From JARRKU01 sp963675565 (GTDB lineage Bacteria > Desulfobacterota > Desulfobacteria > Desulfobacterales > Desulfosarcinaceae), in assembly GCA_963675565.2 (NCBI GenBank), contig CAXXYD010000004.1:124001-188000 (forward strand): a DNA stretch of 64,000 nt. Direction: 5' to 3'. Below are positions 42,154-51,381 of this stretch, one piece after another. The translations under genes and the position numbers were made by a program. The notes under the pieces are model-generated. The model saw only the letters and a program-made list of their open reading frames with translations. It did not search any database and was not told the origin of the DNA. Positions within the stretch are counted from its first letter, which is position 1, and the number at the start of each line of letters is the position of its first letter.

Positions 42154-43281
42154 CTAGTAGAGCACCCACTGACCATCCTTGATGGTTATCTTGACCAGCT
42201 CTTTGACCGGATCATGCCCCTGGGCGTAAGAGATCGAACCCGTAGCCCCCTGGAATTCACCTAAAGATTCCAGGGCGGGAGCCACCTTGGCGCGATCATC
42301 GAAACCGACCTTTCCCAGGGCAGCCACCATCAGGTTGGCGGCATCATAGGCCAGGGCGGCAAACTGATTGGGTGTTTTGCCGTAAAGTTTTTCGAATTCC
42401 GCAGTGAACTCTTTAGCCGCCGGCCGCGGGTCGGAGCTGAAGTAGTTGGCCGGGATGATCACGCCTTCCACAGCCTTGCCGCCGAGATCGATGGTTTTCT
42501 GATTAAACAGCGAAGAGTTGGCCATAACCACCGGGGAAAAGCGCATTCGTTTGGCTTGCGTCAGAATAGCCGCTGCATCGGCATAAAAGGTGGGCAGATA
42601 GATCAACTCGGGTTTCAGCCGCTTTATTTTAGAAAGGATGGCGTTAAAATCCTTTTCACCCGGTGTAAAGGCTTCTTGTGCCACCAGTTGCGCACCCAGC
42701 TTTTCGGCCTCCCGGACGAAGTATTTGTTGGCGTCCACGCCCCAGTCGTTATTGATATAAATGGTGGCCAATTTTTTCTTTCCCAGCTCTTTGATCGCCC
42801 ACCTGGCGTTGAACGGGCCCTCGAACCCCTGGGTGGCCACCACGCGAAACATGTTCTTGCCCTTTTGGGTAAAGTCCATATGCGATGCGGTGGGTGACAA
42901 TTGGGTCATATTGGCTTTTTCGTAAACCGGCGCCGCAGCCATGCAGCTTGAACTGGAAAAATCACCGATTTCGGCAATGACTTCCGGATCAGCCACCAGT
43001 TTCTCGGCAATCAGCACGGATTCTTTGGGATCGCCACGGCTGTCCAAAACGACCAGATCGATGATCTGCCCGTTAATGCCGCCTTTTTTGTTGACCTTGT
43101 CAAAAACCATGGTCACCGAACGCTTGAAATCATTGCCGTATTCAGCCCAGTCGCCGGTCAACGGCGCCGACAGGCCTACCTTGACCGTCCTGGCCTCGGC
43201 CGGCAGGGCGGCAACCCCCAGACACATCAGCAGGGCGAATACGAGCACCAATACCCCAGAACTTTTCATTGTTCCTCTCAT
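42154..43281 (-). CDS. livK: Branched-chain amino acid-type ABC transporter substrate-binding protein LivK
   Basis: This 375-residue periplasmic protein has a signal peptide (VLVLVFALLMCLGVAAL, cleavage near AEA). Its type I binding fold contains VKVGLSAPLTGDWAEYG, VDLVVLDSRGDPKESVLIAEKL (in two parts), DFSSSSCMAAAPVYEKANM, and KKLATIYINNDWG. The ATG at 43281 has an excellent AAGGAGG. Members bind leucine-type amino acids, but also amides, urea and aromatic acids, so the ligand is open; the adjacent kinase and ATC-hydrolase-like genes argue for a non-standard ligand. Confidence 0.94.
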   Translation of the reverse strand: MRGTMKSSGVLVLVFALLMCLGVAALPAEARTVKVGLSAPLTGDWAEYGNDFKRSVTMVFDKVNKKGGINGQIIDLVVLDSRGDPKESVLIAEKLVADPEVIAEIGDFSSSSCMAAAPVYEKANMTQLSPTASHMDFTQKGKNMFRVVATQGFEGPFNARWAIKELGKKKLATIYINNDWGVDANKYFVREAEKLGAQLVAQEAFTPGEKDFNAILSKIKRLKPELIYLPTFYADAAAILTQAKRMRFSPVVMANSSLFNQKTIDLGGKAVEGVIIPANYFSSDPRPAAKEFTAEFEKLYGKTPNQFAALAYDAANLMVAALGKVGFDDRAKVAPALESLGEFQGATGSISYAQGHDPVKELVKITIKDGQWVLY

Positions 43282-43418
43282 GGCGTCCTCCTTTTCGAAA
43301 TCATGTGATCATTTGTGGCATTAACGAAATTAAATCCAGCAGGGTATCACAACCCGGCGGCGTAATACGCAAATTCCCGTGTTCCAGGGCCCGCCCTCCC
43401 GAAGGGTTCCGGCTGGCG

Positions 43419-43919
43419 TTAGAGCGCCTTTTTTTGCTTGCCCGGTGTTACGTGAAGGTGACAGCACCCGGTCCTGCCCGGCTTCCAGGTATCGGCACGG
43501 AAGGTGAAGCCGGCCCCTTCGAAAGTGCCGTAATCCACCTGTGCGGCAATTTCCAGCATGGTAGCGGTTTCATCTTCGCTCAATCCAGCTTCAAGATAAG
43601 CCTCTTTCAACGGACAGCGGTGGAACTTGATCTCGAGTTCCTGTGAATTGCAGGAGATGATTTCCGGTGCAAACATGCTGCCGTCATGGGGAACCACCTT
43701 TTCCATGAAGGCGGTTTTCAGGCCCTCCAGGTCGTCGGGACCGTATTCGGCCAACATCCGGCCCACCTCCAGGCCGCGTTTGTAAATAGCCCGCTTAAGC
43801 AAGCTGGCGGCCTTTTGCGGCCCCAGCTCCTGGCCCACTTCCTTGTAAATGTAATAATACATCATGGCCCGATTTTTCATCTGGCCCACCAAAACCTTCC
43901 GAAGTTCTTCCATGGACAT
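43419..43919 (-). CDS. L-2-amino-thiazoline-4-carboxylic acid hydrolase family protein (copy 2)
   Basis: This 166-residue protein shows the same layout as the protein at 36276-36743: a helical N-terminal half (NRAMMYYYIYKEVGQELG, SLLKRAIYKRGLEVGR) and a C-terminal part with IKFHRCPLKEAYLEAGLSE and LEIAAQVDYG. A CC pair follows in GRTGCCHLHV. The two proteins flank the LivKHMGF-FGGY block and may act on the same imported compound. It lies 137 bases upstream of livK on the same strand. Catalytic residues of the family are not firmly known to me. Confidence 0.7.
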   Translation of the reverse strand: MSMEELRKVLVGQMKNRAMMYYYIYKEVGQELGPQKAASLLKRAIYKRGLEVGRMLAEYGPDDLEGLKTAFMEKVVPHDGSMFAPEIISCNSQELEIKFHRCPLKEAYLEAGLSEDETATMLEIAAQVDYGTFEGAGFTFRADTWKPGRTGCCHLHVTPGKQKKAL

Positions 43920-44088
43920 GATATTTCCTTTACTTTGCAGTTAAATGGCGGCCAACGGCCACCTGATGCCGCAACACGCCGTTGATTGGCGGGACGCAAA
44001 GCAGCCCGGCAAACAATGTTTCACATCATTTCGTTGTCACCGGATCGGCAGCCGGGTCGATTCCTGCACACGTCACGCCCATGACGGT

Positions 44089-44742
44089 TTACAGCAGCTG
44101 CATGCGCGCCTTGTCGATAAAGTACTCCACATGCCCCTCCATCAATTGACGCGCGGAAACCGGATCCTTTTTTTTAAGTGCCTGGTAGATATTCTTCATC
44201 TGTTTGATAATTTCAAGGTCCGGGATCGACTGGCTGATGTTCAGGCTCCACAGTCGGGCACAACGCAAGTGGAGATTTTCAAGGTACTCTTTCAATACAT
44301 GATTGCCCGAGGCTTGACGAATAATGTCGTGAAAATCCCCTTCAATTTCCAAAAGGCGAAACCGGCGGTCCTTGCCCAGTTCTTTGCTCAGCCGGACTCC
44401 CTCGTCGATGGCAGTGGCAAGCTGCTCCAGCAGCGCCGCGCTCATCCGTTGGGCCGCCAGTTCGCTGGCCATCCCCTCAAGTTTGACCTTGAGCTCAAAG
44501 GCGCACTTCACATCGTCGATGTCGACCGGGGAAATACTGGTGCCGTATCGCGGAATGACCGTGACCAGTTTCATATCCTGCAGCTTCAAGACGGCCTCTC
44601 GAAAAGGCGTGCGGCTGGAGTTGAACTCCTCGCAGATCTCTTTTTCGGAAAGCGTATGACCGGGCGTGTAGGCACCGTAAATAATCCTGTCCCTGAGCGC
44701 TTTAAAAATTTTTTGCTGCAGGGTGTCGGGTCGCTTGGGCAT
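44089..44742 (-). CDS. GntR-family regulator, FadR/FCD subfamily
   Basis: This 217-residue regulator has an N-terminal winged helix (LQQKIFKALRDRIIYGAYTPG, then LSEKEICEEFNSSRTPFREAVLKLQ) at about residues 5-75. The FCD effector domain follows (about 85-215), with the metal-binding pattern FHDIIRQASGNHVL and the RQLMEGHVEYF histidine. Such proteins repress sugar-acid or amino-acid catabolic operons until an effector binds. It lies directly upstream of the ATC-hydrolase-like gene and livK on the same strand, and is the likely regulator of that block. Confidence 0.93.
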   Translation of the reverse strand: MPKRPDTLQQKIFKALRDRIIYGAYTPGHTLSEKEICEEFNSSRTPFREAVLKLQDMKLVTVIPRYGTSISPVDIDDVKCAFELKVKLEGMASELAAQRMSAALLEQLATAIDEGVRLSKELGKDRRFRLLEIEGDFHDIIRQASGNHVLKEYLENLHLRCARLWSLNISQSIPDLEIIKQMKNIYQALKKKDPVSARQLMEGHVEYFIDKARMQLL

Positions 44743-44928
44743 TTTAAGACCATTGTGGGATTGATATAATTATTAGTATATTTTTGAATATATCAGCGAT
44801 GGGGCTTTGTCAAGGCGTCTGCTTTGGACCTGCATTCAGGTTGGCTGGATTGACCGGCCGGCGCGGCGGAAACCGATTTGACCATCGGGCGCAGGTCTCT
44901 GGAAAGCCGGCTGAAGAAGTGGGTTGCA

Positions 44929-46071
44929 TCAATTCGACGGTCGTTTGATGGGCAATTCAATCGAGAACGTTGTTCCTGCAGCCGGTGAAGAATTGAAATA
45001 GACCCTGCCGCCCAGAAATTGCTCGCCGAGAATCTTCATCGCGTAAGTCCCCAGGCCTCTGCCCAATTCATTCTTGGTGCTGAAATTTCGCTGAAACACG
45101 CGACAGGCGATTGCCGGCTGAATACCCTCCCGGTTCCACACGCTAAAAACAATATTTCCGTCTGAAGCACGGGCATCGAAACGGATGATGCGAGACGTTT
45201 CGGCAGCTTCGAGGGCATTGATCAGCATATTGCCCAGCACCCGGACCAGCGAAGCCATATCCGTGTCTATGAAAAAACCCGGGGCACTGTTCTGAATTTG
45301 GCAGGATTTGCCCTGTGCCGCCGGATGGCAGGACACTGCATTCCAGCCCTCTTTCATTAAAAGATCCACAGGCAGGTATTCGAAATTGAGTGAAGCGGGC
45401 GACTGCCCGTTGAGCAGCAGGTGCTGCTGAAATTCGATCTCCCTGCCCAGCCGCGAGGAAAGGCTCACCACATGACCGGCAAAGGTCGAGGCATCCTCAG
45501 GCGATGCGGAAGCAAGAAGCTCCCCGGCATTGACCAGTCCCATTACAATATTGTTGATATCGTGAAAAAAGACTCGCTCCAAAGCCGCACGGTTCTGTTC
45601 CCGGGTGATGTCCTGGAGGAAAAGCAGGATCAGTTTTTGCTGGCCGAAGCGAATGCTGGATGCATTGACCCGAAAATAAAAATCAACGGTCTTGCCGTCT
45701 CTTTCCACGGAAATGGCACAGGTGCGTTCGACCGGGCCTTCGCCTTGCATGCTGGTAACAATGGCAACAGCCGCTCCGCAGTTGATGCAATACTCGCTGG
45801 TGCCGCAGCCGGCCGGCATTTCATGGGCGTAGCAACAGCCAATCGCTTCGCCCGGACGCAAACCGAACAGCAGCTCCGGATCGTCAATTTCAAACATGTC
45901 AAGCATACGCCGATTCAGGGCGATGATCTGGCGATCCGTGTTCAGAACGGCCAGCAGGCCTCCCGTGGTGGACATCACGCCGCCGATAACCGGATTTTCA
46001 GCGGCAAACTGGATTTGACGCCGCAATTCCGCACCATGGGTTCTTTGCGGTGGAGCAAAGCAGGTTTCCAT
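44929..46071 (-). CDS. Cytoplasmic PAS-domain sensor histidine kinase
   Basis: This 380-residue protein has no membrane segment. A PAS domain with cysteines spans about residues 30-160 (LLAVLNTDRQIIALNRRMLDMF; the CCYAHEMPAGCGTSEYCINCG stretch, in parts, resembles a metal or heme/FeS-binding loop). The H-box is ERVFFHDINNIVMG at about 165, an unusual HDINN form, and the HATPase has RGLGTYAMKILGE. A partner regulator is not adjacent. A cysteine-rich PAS in an anaerobe suggests redox sensing, which is inference. Confidence 0.82.
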   Translation of the reverse strand: METCFAPPQRTHGAELRRQIQFAAENPVIGGVMSTTGGLLAVLNTDRQIIALNRRMLDMFEIDDPELLFGLRPGEAIGCCYAHEMPAGCGTSEYCINCGAAVAIVTSMQGEGPVERTCAISVERDGKTVDFYFRVNASSIRFGQQKLILLFLQDITREQNRAALERVFFHDINNIVMGLVNAGELLASASPEDASTFAGHVVSLSSRLGREIEFQQHLLLNGQSPASLNFEYLPVDLLMKEGWNAVSCHPAAQGKSCQIQNSAPGFFIDTDMASLVRVLGNMLINALEAAETSRIIRFDARASDGNIVFSVWNREGIQPAIACRVFQRNFSTKNELGRGLGTYAMKILGEQFLGGRVYFNSSPAAGTTFSIELPIKRPSN

Positions 46072-46593
46072 GGCACTTCCCTCCGTTTTTGTTGGAAGTC
46101 CGATAACATCATGTCCATGGTGAAAGCCGTTGGGGAATCATAGCAGGTGGCGTTGGAAAGCGACGGTGGACCGTCGGCAAGCGGAATATGTGTGCAATGG
46201 CGACTACAATATTTTGATTATATCTCAACCCGGCAGGTTGTCAATGGAACTCTCAAAGCGGCAATTCTCGATTAAGATGAAAATCCCTTTGGTGAATCGA
46301 TATGGATACAGGGCCAGCCAATTCCAAGCATCAAAATTCAAAGCTCAAAAATTGAAGCAGTTGACAATCCTAGTCCGCTCATTGATAATTGGTTTTCATT
46401 GCATCGCAACCCGCTCAGCGGCATCTCCGAATTAAGTATCGCTGTTAATTTCAGATTCCTTTGTTTTATCCATGCTGAATCCAGATCCTGCTTTCCAGTT
46501 TTCATTAATCTTGATGCTGTAGAAAACTTAAAATTGTGATGAAAATGCCGTTTCTCTGATGCCTTAAGCTGGTCCAGCCAGGAGGCCGATAGT
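46072..46593. other. Gene-poor, AT-richer intergenic region
   Basis: About 520 bases between the divergent kinase and lipoprotein genes hold no frame with ribosome-binding site and family resemblance. The stretch 46240-46590 is clearly richer in A and T than the neighbouring DNA, and may mark the edge of transferred DNA. Confidence 0.4.
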
Positions 46594-47376
46594 ATGACAC
46601 GCAAAACAACCCCAACCCTTTTTATTGTGTTTGTGCAAGTCGCATTAATCGCCTGCGCTTCACCTGCAGTATTTACGAGTTTAGACACGGATAGAAAAGG
46701 CGAGTTCCAAATCCTTAACGGAAGACTGATAAAGCCATCTGGAGATGGACCCTTTCCGGCGGTCGTGCTGTTGCATGGTTGCGCCGGCATATTGGATCGG
46801 GATTCAGAATGGATGAACAGGCTTCAACGCTGGGGGTATGTATCCTTGTTGGTAGACAGCTTTAAGCCGCGGGGAGAGGGAAATATTTGTTCTCCGGGAA
46901 AGGGCCGCACAATACAGCCCTCGCGCCGCGCCATGGATGCGTTTGGCGCCAAATTATACCTGGAAAGTTTACCCTATGTTGATCCAAATCGAATTGCCGT
47001 GATGGGTTGGTCCCACGGCGGGATGGCTACACTGGAGGCTGTGCAGATTCATGTGCCTTCAAGCAGTCCTTTTCAGGCGGCTGTGGCTTTTTATCCCTTA
47101 TGCACCCGAATGTATATCCTTAATTCGCCGTTATTAGTTATGATTGGAGAAAAAGATGACTGGACGCCCGCGCATAAATGCAAATTCCATATCAAGCCGC
47201 AAAATGGCTGGCCTCGGATAGTTTTGAAAATTTATCCTGGTGCCTATCATGCTTTTGATTCTCCCTACGATCTGAGTTATTACCTGGGACATAGAGTTGG
47301 TCGGAATCAATCTGCAGCCGTTGATTCTTATGTACGCGTAAGGACATTTCTTGATAAGTACTTAATGAGTAAATGA
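46594..47376 (+). CDS. Dienelactone-hydrolase-like lipoprotein
   Basis: This 260-residue alpha/beta hydrolase starts with a lipoprotein signal (FVQVALIAC, acylated cysteine at about 21). The oxyanion region is VVLLHGCAGIL, the nucleophile elbow is GWSHGG (serine in the usual GxSxG position, with tryptophan and histidine around it), and YPGAYHAFD carries the catalytic histidine. DLH members hydrolyse lactones or esters; many have been found with unknown substrate. AGGAGG precedes the ATG. Its codon use is visibly more AT-rich than surrounding genes, and it is flanked on both sides by gene-poor DNA, suggesting acquisition by transfer. Confidence 0.85.
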   Translation: MTRKTTPTLFIVFVQVALIACASPAVFTSLDTDRKGEFQILNGRLIKPSGDGPFPAVVLLHGCAGILDRDSEWMNRLQRWGYVSLLVDSFKPRGEGNICSPGKGRTIQPSRRAMDAFGAKLYLESLPYVDPNRIAVMGWSHGGMATLEAVQIHVPSSSPFQAAVAFYPLCTRMYILNSPLLVMIGEKDDWTPAHKCKFHIKPQNGWPRIVLKIYPGAYHAFDSPYDLSYYLGHRVGRNQSAAVDSYVRVRTFLDKYLMSK

Positions 47377-47989
47377 TCTTGAGCTTTTTCGACAAACTCG
47401 TTCGTCATTGAATTAGAAGGTTTAAGAATCATGGAAGATATCTTGCATACTTCAAAGCAAATACAAAAAAACGTGGTCTTTTATTGAAGAGACCGATGTA
47501 GTCAACCATTGGACTTCTATTGGAGCAACTATCAATTTGGTCCATGGTCCACAAAATGGCTTTGGGCGCCCCGAATCCAATCCGCACCGGCACTGTCCCG
47601 GCAAAACATCTGGATGAAAACAAAAATGATCCCTTATCGCTTGAATCCGCGCGATGGGGCCGCCAGCAAGGTTGATGTCCATATCGATGGGACAGTCGGC
47701 CGGTTCCGATATCCGAACAGGGGGATCGGCTTTGTCATCGTCATTCAACGCCACCCGCTGGAAGACTACCGTTTCCCCCTAAATTTGGGAAACACCTGAT
47801 TACCGGTCATTCCGTAGGCTTTCCAACGCAGTATTCAATTCTATGACCGATTGATGCCCCCTGCACGTACCGATTTTCAGGGGTGCCCGCAGCTTGCCGG
47901 GTATTGATAATTATTGAAAGACCGGGTAAGAGTTCTTTTGAAACCTCAAAAAAGCAATCAATGGTCAGACGCCCGACAAGGAGTCCAGT
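47377..47989. other. Gene-poor region with competing short frames
   Basis: Two overlapping frames compete here, about 96 codons on plus from 47509 and about 100 codons on minus ending at 47452. Neither has a good ribosome-binding site nor a recognisable family. A 63-codon minus frame ending at 47807 is equally unsupported. I treat the region as non-coding or as degraded gene remnants. Confidence 0.4.
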
Positions 47990-48238
47990 GTGTATCATTC
48001 AAAAGTCGTACTTTTATGCTTGGCTGCGGTTTACATCGCAGCCACTGTCACCGCTTGCGCAAAACGACGCTGGCATGCCCTGGGCCCCATTCTGGGCGGG
48101 GCGGCCACCCTGGCGGTGGGAATAGGGGTGTCTGCCCTGCTGAACAACTCCGCAGGGATGTTTTTACTCTCTGCGATGCTCCTGGTTGCCGCCTATGTCA
48201 CCTATACCGGTATCATCAAAATTTTTGCAACGCCTTAG
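47990..48238 (+). CDS. Small membrane protein, unknown function
   Basis: I do not recognise this 82-residue protein. It has three hydrophobic segments (VVLLCLAAVYIAATVTACA; ILGGAATLAVGIGVSALL; MFLLSAMLLVAAYVTYTGII), so it is probably a small inner-membrane protein with little outside the bilayer. It starts at GTG 47990 with AAGGAG seven bases upstream. Its end overlaps the end of the convergent nadE gene by four bases. Confidence 0.7.
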   Translation: MYHSKVVLLCLAAVYIAATVTACAKRRWHALGPILGGAATLAVGIGVSALLNNSAGMFLLSAMLLVAAYVTYTGIIKIFATP

Positions 48239-49884
48239 GGCGATAAAACCGGATTGAAGCGTTTGGCCAGGGGATAGCGCCGCCCTTCGCCAAAGGCTTT
48301 GGCCGTCACCTTCAAACCCGGTGCGGCCTGATGGCGCTTGTATTCGTTCAGATCCACCCGTCGGATGACCTCTTGCACCACTTCGGCATCAAAACCCTGG
48401 GCCACTAGCTCCTTTCCGCTTTTGGCCTGTTCCACATAACCTTCTAAAATGGGGTCGATATCCGCATAGGGGGGCAGGTCATCCTGATCCGTCTGATCCG
48501 GTGCCAGTTCCGCGGAAGGCGGCTTGTCAATGATGCGCCGGGGAATGATCTCGCCGTCATTGTTGATGAAACGGCAAATATCGTAAACCAGCGTTTTGGG
48601 CACATCTGAAATAACGGCCAATCCCCCGTTCATGTCCCCGTAAAGGGTGCAATAGCCCATGGCCAGTTCGGATTTGTTCCCGGTGGTCAGCACCATGCAG
48701 CCGTCCCGGTTGGAGATACCCATCAGCAATGTGCCCCGGATCCGGGCCTGGATATTCTGCTCGGTCAGTCCGGGATGGCGCGGATCGGCATCAGGCACAA
48801 GATGCTCCAGAAACTTTTCAAACATGTCATCGATGGGAATGATGCGGTATCCCACATTCAGGTTATGCGCCAGAATTCGGGTGTCGTCATAATTATCCCG
48901 GGAAGTATACCTGGAGGGCATAAACACCGTATGGACATTCTCGCTGCCCAGGGCTTGATGGGCCACGTATGCGGTAAGCGCCGAATCGATGCCCCCCGAC
49001 AGACCAATGACCGCCTGCTTGAATCCGCATTTGGTCATATAATCCCGGGTGCCCATGACCAGTGCTTTGAGCACTGATTCCGTAGAATGACCGGATATGG
49101 GATGCATATCCCCGATGCCGGACGCCGTATCATAGATCACCAGGTCTTCGCGAAAGTCGGCGGCACGCGAGCAAACCCTGCCGTCCGCACCGAATACCGT
49201 GCTGGCACCGTCGAACAGAACCTGATCATTGCCCCCCACCTGGTTGACCAGGACCACCGGCACCTTGTATTTGACGGCAATGGAGGACAGCATGCGATCG
49301 CGGAATTGAATTTTGCCCTTGTGAAAAGGCGATGCCGCAATATTGATGAGTATATCCATTCCCTCCCCCGCCATGCGACCCACGGGGTCAGGAGCGTAAA
49401 GGCGGTGTTCGAAAACCTCCTTGTCGTTCCAGACATCTTCACAAATGGTCAGCCCAAGCCGAATGCCTTTGTAGGGAAAGGGTGGCACGGGTTGGCCCGG
49501 CTCAAAATAGCGATGCTCGTCAAAAACATCGTAGGTCGGCAACAGCTGTTTATTGATTTTGTGCAGCACTTGCCCGTTTTCGAATAACATAGCAGAGTTA
49601 AAAAGTTTCTTGCCTGTGTCGCTGTCATTGGGAGAGACCATACCCAACACAACACCGATGCCGTTGATGGTGCGAACCAGATATTCCAGGGCCTCCTGGT
49701 TGGCCCGGACAAAAGCATCTCTCTCCAACAGGTCTTTGGGGGGATATCCGCAGACGGCCAATTCCGGAAAAATCACCAGCCCGCAGCCTTTCGTCCGGGC
49801 GTCGGCGGCAGAAGCAACAATGGACTGACACTGGCGCACAAAGTCACCAATGACAGGGTTGATTTGAACAAGTGCAATTTTCAC
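48235..49884 (-). CDS. nadE: Glutamine-dependent NAD+ synthetase
   Basis: NadE amidates nicotinic acid adenine dinucleotide to NAD+, taking ammonia from glutamine. The 549-residue protein has an N-terminal nitrilase-type amidase domain with the catalytic triad: glutamate in FPELAVCGYPP, lysine in KINKQLLPTYDV and cysteine in LTICEDVW. The C-terminal synthetase domain contains the ATP-pyrophosphatase loop GLSGGIDSAL and GNKSELAMGYCTLYGD. I chose the GTG at 49884 (KIALVQIN); a GTG at 49896 overlaps the Shine-Dalgarno GAGGAGG. Confidence 0.95.
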   Translation of the reverse strand: MKIALVQINPVIGDFVRQCQSIVASAADARTKGCGLVIFPELAVCGYPPKDLLERDAFVRANQEALEYLVRTINGIGVVLGMVSPNDSDTGKKLFNSAMLFENGQVLHKINKQLLPTYDVFDEHRYFEPGQPVPPFPYKGIRLGLTICEDVWNDKEVFEHRLYAPDPVGRMAGEGMDILINIAASPFHKGKIQFRDRMLSSIAVKYKVPVVLVNQVGGNDQVLFDGASTVFGADGRVCSRAADFREDLVIYDTASGIGDMHPISGHSTESVLKALVMGTRDYMTKCGFKQAVIGLSGGIDSALTAYVAHQALGSENVHTVFMPSRYTSRDNYDDTRILAHNLNVGYRIIPIDDMFEKFLEHLVPDADPRHPGLTEQNIQARIRGTLLMGISNRDGCMVLTTGNKSELAMGYCTLYGDMNGGLAVISDVPKTLVYDICRFINNDGEIIPRRIIDKPPSAELAPDQTDQDDLPPYADIDPILEGYVEQAKSGKELVAQGFDAEVVQEVIRRVDLNEYKRHQAAPGLKVTAKAFGEGRRYPLAKRFNPVLSP

Positions 49885-49985
49885 TGCTTGGCCCACCTCC
49901 TCGATGGAACGGGGAAATTATCCCAGGGACCCCGAAATTGTCAACAAATGCTTGCACCGGCAATCAAACGATACGACGCCGATCT

Positions 49986-50489
49986 TCAGCGGGAATTGCT
50001 GGCACAGGACATAAAGGTAACGGCAAATGGCAGGTGCTCGAAAGTCCGGGTTTCATCTTCAACAAAACCGACCTTCTGATACCAATGTTTCAACTCGGTC
50101 TGGCCGGCAATGATGCCGATACTCAGGTACTTGGCGCCGCGCGCTTTTGCGGCTGCAAACACATGGTCCACCAAGCGCAGGCCATAGCCATTGCACCTGA
50201 AAGGGGGTAGAACGGCCAAGCGCTCCAGGTAGCCCAGTCCGGGATCGGCCAATTCAAACGCGGCGCAGCCCGCCGGCTGTCCCTCGAGTTCCAGGATATA
50301 GTAGGAAACCCCGCGCAAAAAGTCGTTTTTCAGCCACTGGGCCGAACAATTGGAGGGATGTTTTGGGCAATTTTGCAGCGTCAGCCCAAACCGGCGGGCC
50401 ACATCCTTGAAAGATTGACGGATCAACCGGGACAACATCTCCTCGTCGCCTGGGCAGGCCGTTCGAATGGCAGGCCGTGGTCGGCACAT
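49986..50489 (-). CDS. GNAT-family N-acetyltransferase
   Basis: This 167-residue acetyltransferase begins IRTACPGDEEMLSRLIRQSF and has the acetyl-CoA site AVLPPFRCNGYGLRLVDHVF (motif A, with the pattern RxxGxG as RCNGYG) followed by LSIGIIAGQTELKHWYQKVGF. The substrate is unknown. The ATG at 50489 has GGAGG five bases upstream; the ATG at 50501 is part of that site. It lies about 100 bases upstream of nadE, on the same strand, and 21 bases after lysE begins downstream of it. Confidence 0.85.
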   Translation of the reverse strand: MCRPRPAIRTACPGDEEMLSRLIRQSFKDVARRFGLTLQNCPKHPSNCSAQWLKNDFLRGVSYYILELEGQPAGCAAFELADPGLGYLERLAVLPPFRCNGYGLRLVDHVFAAAKARGAKYLSIGIIAGQTELKHWYQKVGFVEDETRTFEHLPFAVTFMSCASNSR

Positions 50490-50510
50490 GGGTTCCTCCA
50501 TGCAATCAGA

Positions 50511-51128
50511 TCAAGATTTTACGGCCACAGCGACACCGGCGGCGACCATCATTGCCCCGGCGGTGCGGTTCATTCTTTTAAGCGCCTTGCGGCTTTGAAA
50601 GATTTCTCGCGCTCTGCTGGCAAGATAGGCGTATATCACAAGAACAAGGGCCAAAATAAATGAGATCGCCCCGACAACGGCCATAACGTCACTAGCCCGC
50701 AATGCGGACAGATCCGTGAAAGTCGGAAGAAATCCACAATAAAACAGAATCACCTTGGGATTGGATAGCGTGATGAGCAAGCCGCTGAGGACACCGCCGC
50801 AATGGCCGCGGCCTCCCCTTTGCAGGCCGGATGGATCTTCCATCGGACGGGACACCCAAATCCTGATCCCCAGCCAAATCAAATAGGCTCCGCCTAAGAT
50901 CTTGACCACCCCAAACAGGTCGCCAAGCATACGCGCGATGGCAGTCATGCCAAATATGGCCAGCATGAGAAACGTAATGTCGCCAATGACGATTCCAAAA
51001 ATCACCGGCAGAGAAGATCGAAATCCCGTGGCCATGGAACGAGCGACGGTGGCAAAAACACCGGGGCCCGGACTGACAGCAAGCACCAGCATGGCGGTAC
51101 AAAGTCCCAAAAAAGAAAATAGACTCAT
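50511..51128 (-). CDS. LysE/RhtB-family amino-acid exporter
   Basis: This 205-residue membrane protein has the family N-terminus (LCTAMLVLAVSPGPGVFATVARSM, in parts) with the conserved SPGP motif, five to six helices, a LGGAYLIWLGIRIW segment, and LLITLSNPKVILFYCGFLP. Members export lysine, homoserine, threonine or related compounds. It is on the same strand as the GNAT gene that follows at 50489, so the two may be cotranscribed. The exported compound cannot be named from sequence. Confidence 0.92.
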   Translation of the reverse strand: MSLFSFLGLCTAMLVLAVSPGPGVFATVARSMATGFRSSLPVIFGIVIGDITFLMLAIFGMTAIARMLGDLFGVVKILGGAYLIWLGIRIWVSRPMEDPSGLQRGGRGHCGGVLSGLLITLSNPKVILFYCGFLPTFTDLSALRASDVMAVVGAISFILALVLVIYAYLASRAREIFQSRKALKRMNRTAGAMMVAAGVAVAVKS

Positions 51129-51149
51129 GGATGGTCCCTCATAACAGGT

Positions 51150-51370
51150 TATTCAATATTAAAACCGGGTCCCGACGGCCGGGTCAGGCAATAACAGTTA
51201 GAAGTTTCGAGTTGCGAGTAACGAGTTGTGGAATTCTGTCTATATATAAGATCAGACCCGCACACAGCGCGATCCTCAACTGTAGATCACTATAGATCAC
51301 TGAAAACTATAGATCACTTGGGTTAGCAGCACAAGCCCCTTGCAGGGCAAGCCAATGCCGGGCCCTCCGG
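51150..51370 (-). repeat. Dispersed intergenic repeat, copy 6 (near full length, inverted)
   Basis: Read on the minus strand, this copy gives: a GGGGCTTGTGC block, AAGTGATCTATAG repeats, CGCGCTGTGTGCGGGTCTGATC, GACAGAATTCCACAACTCG, and the end GGTTTTAATATTGAATAA, the same order as copies 2 and 4. It lies between the asparaginase-like and LysE genes. Confidence 0.75.
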
Positions 51371-51381
51371 ACCCGGATTTT

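Noticed and set aside
47452..47799. Two overlapping short frames on opposite strands
   Set aside because: Neither has a ribosome-binding site, a family match or a plausible neighbour. Recorded only as an unresolved region.
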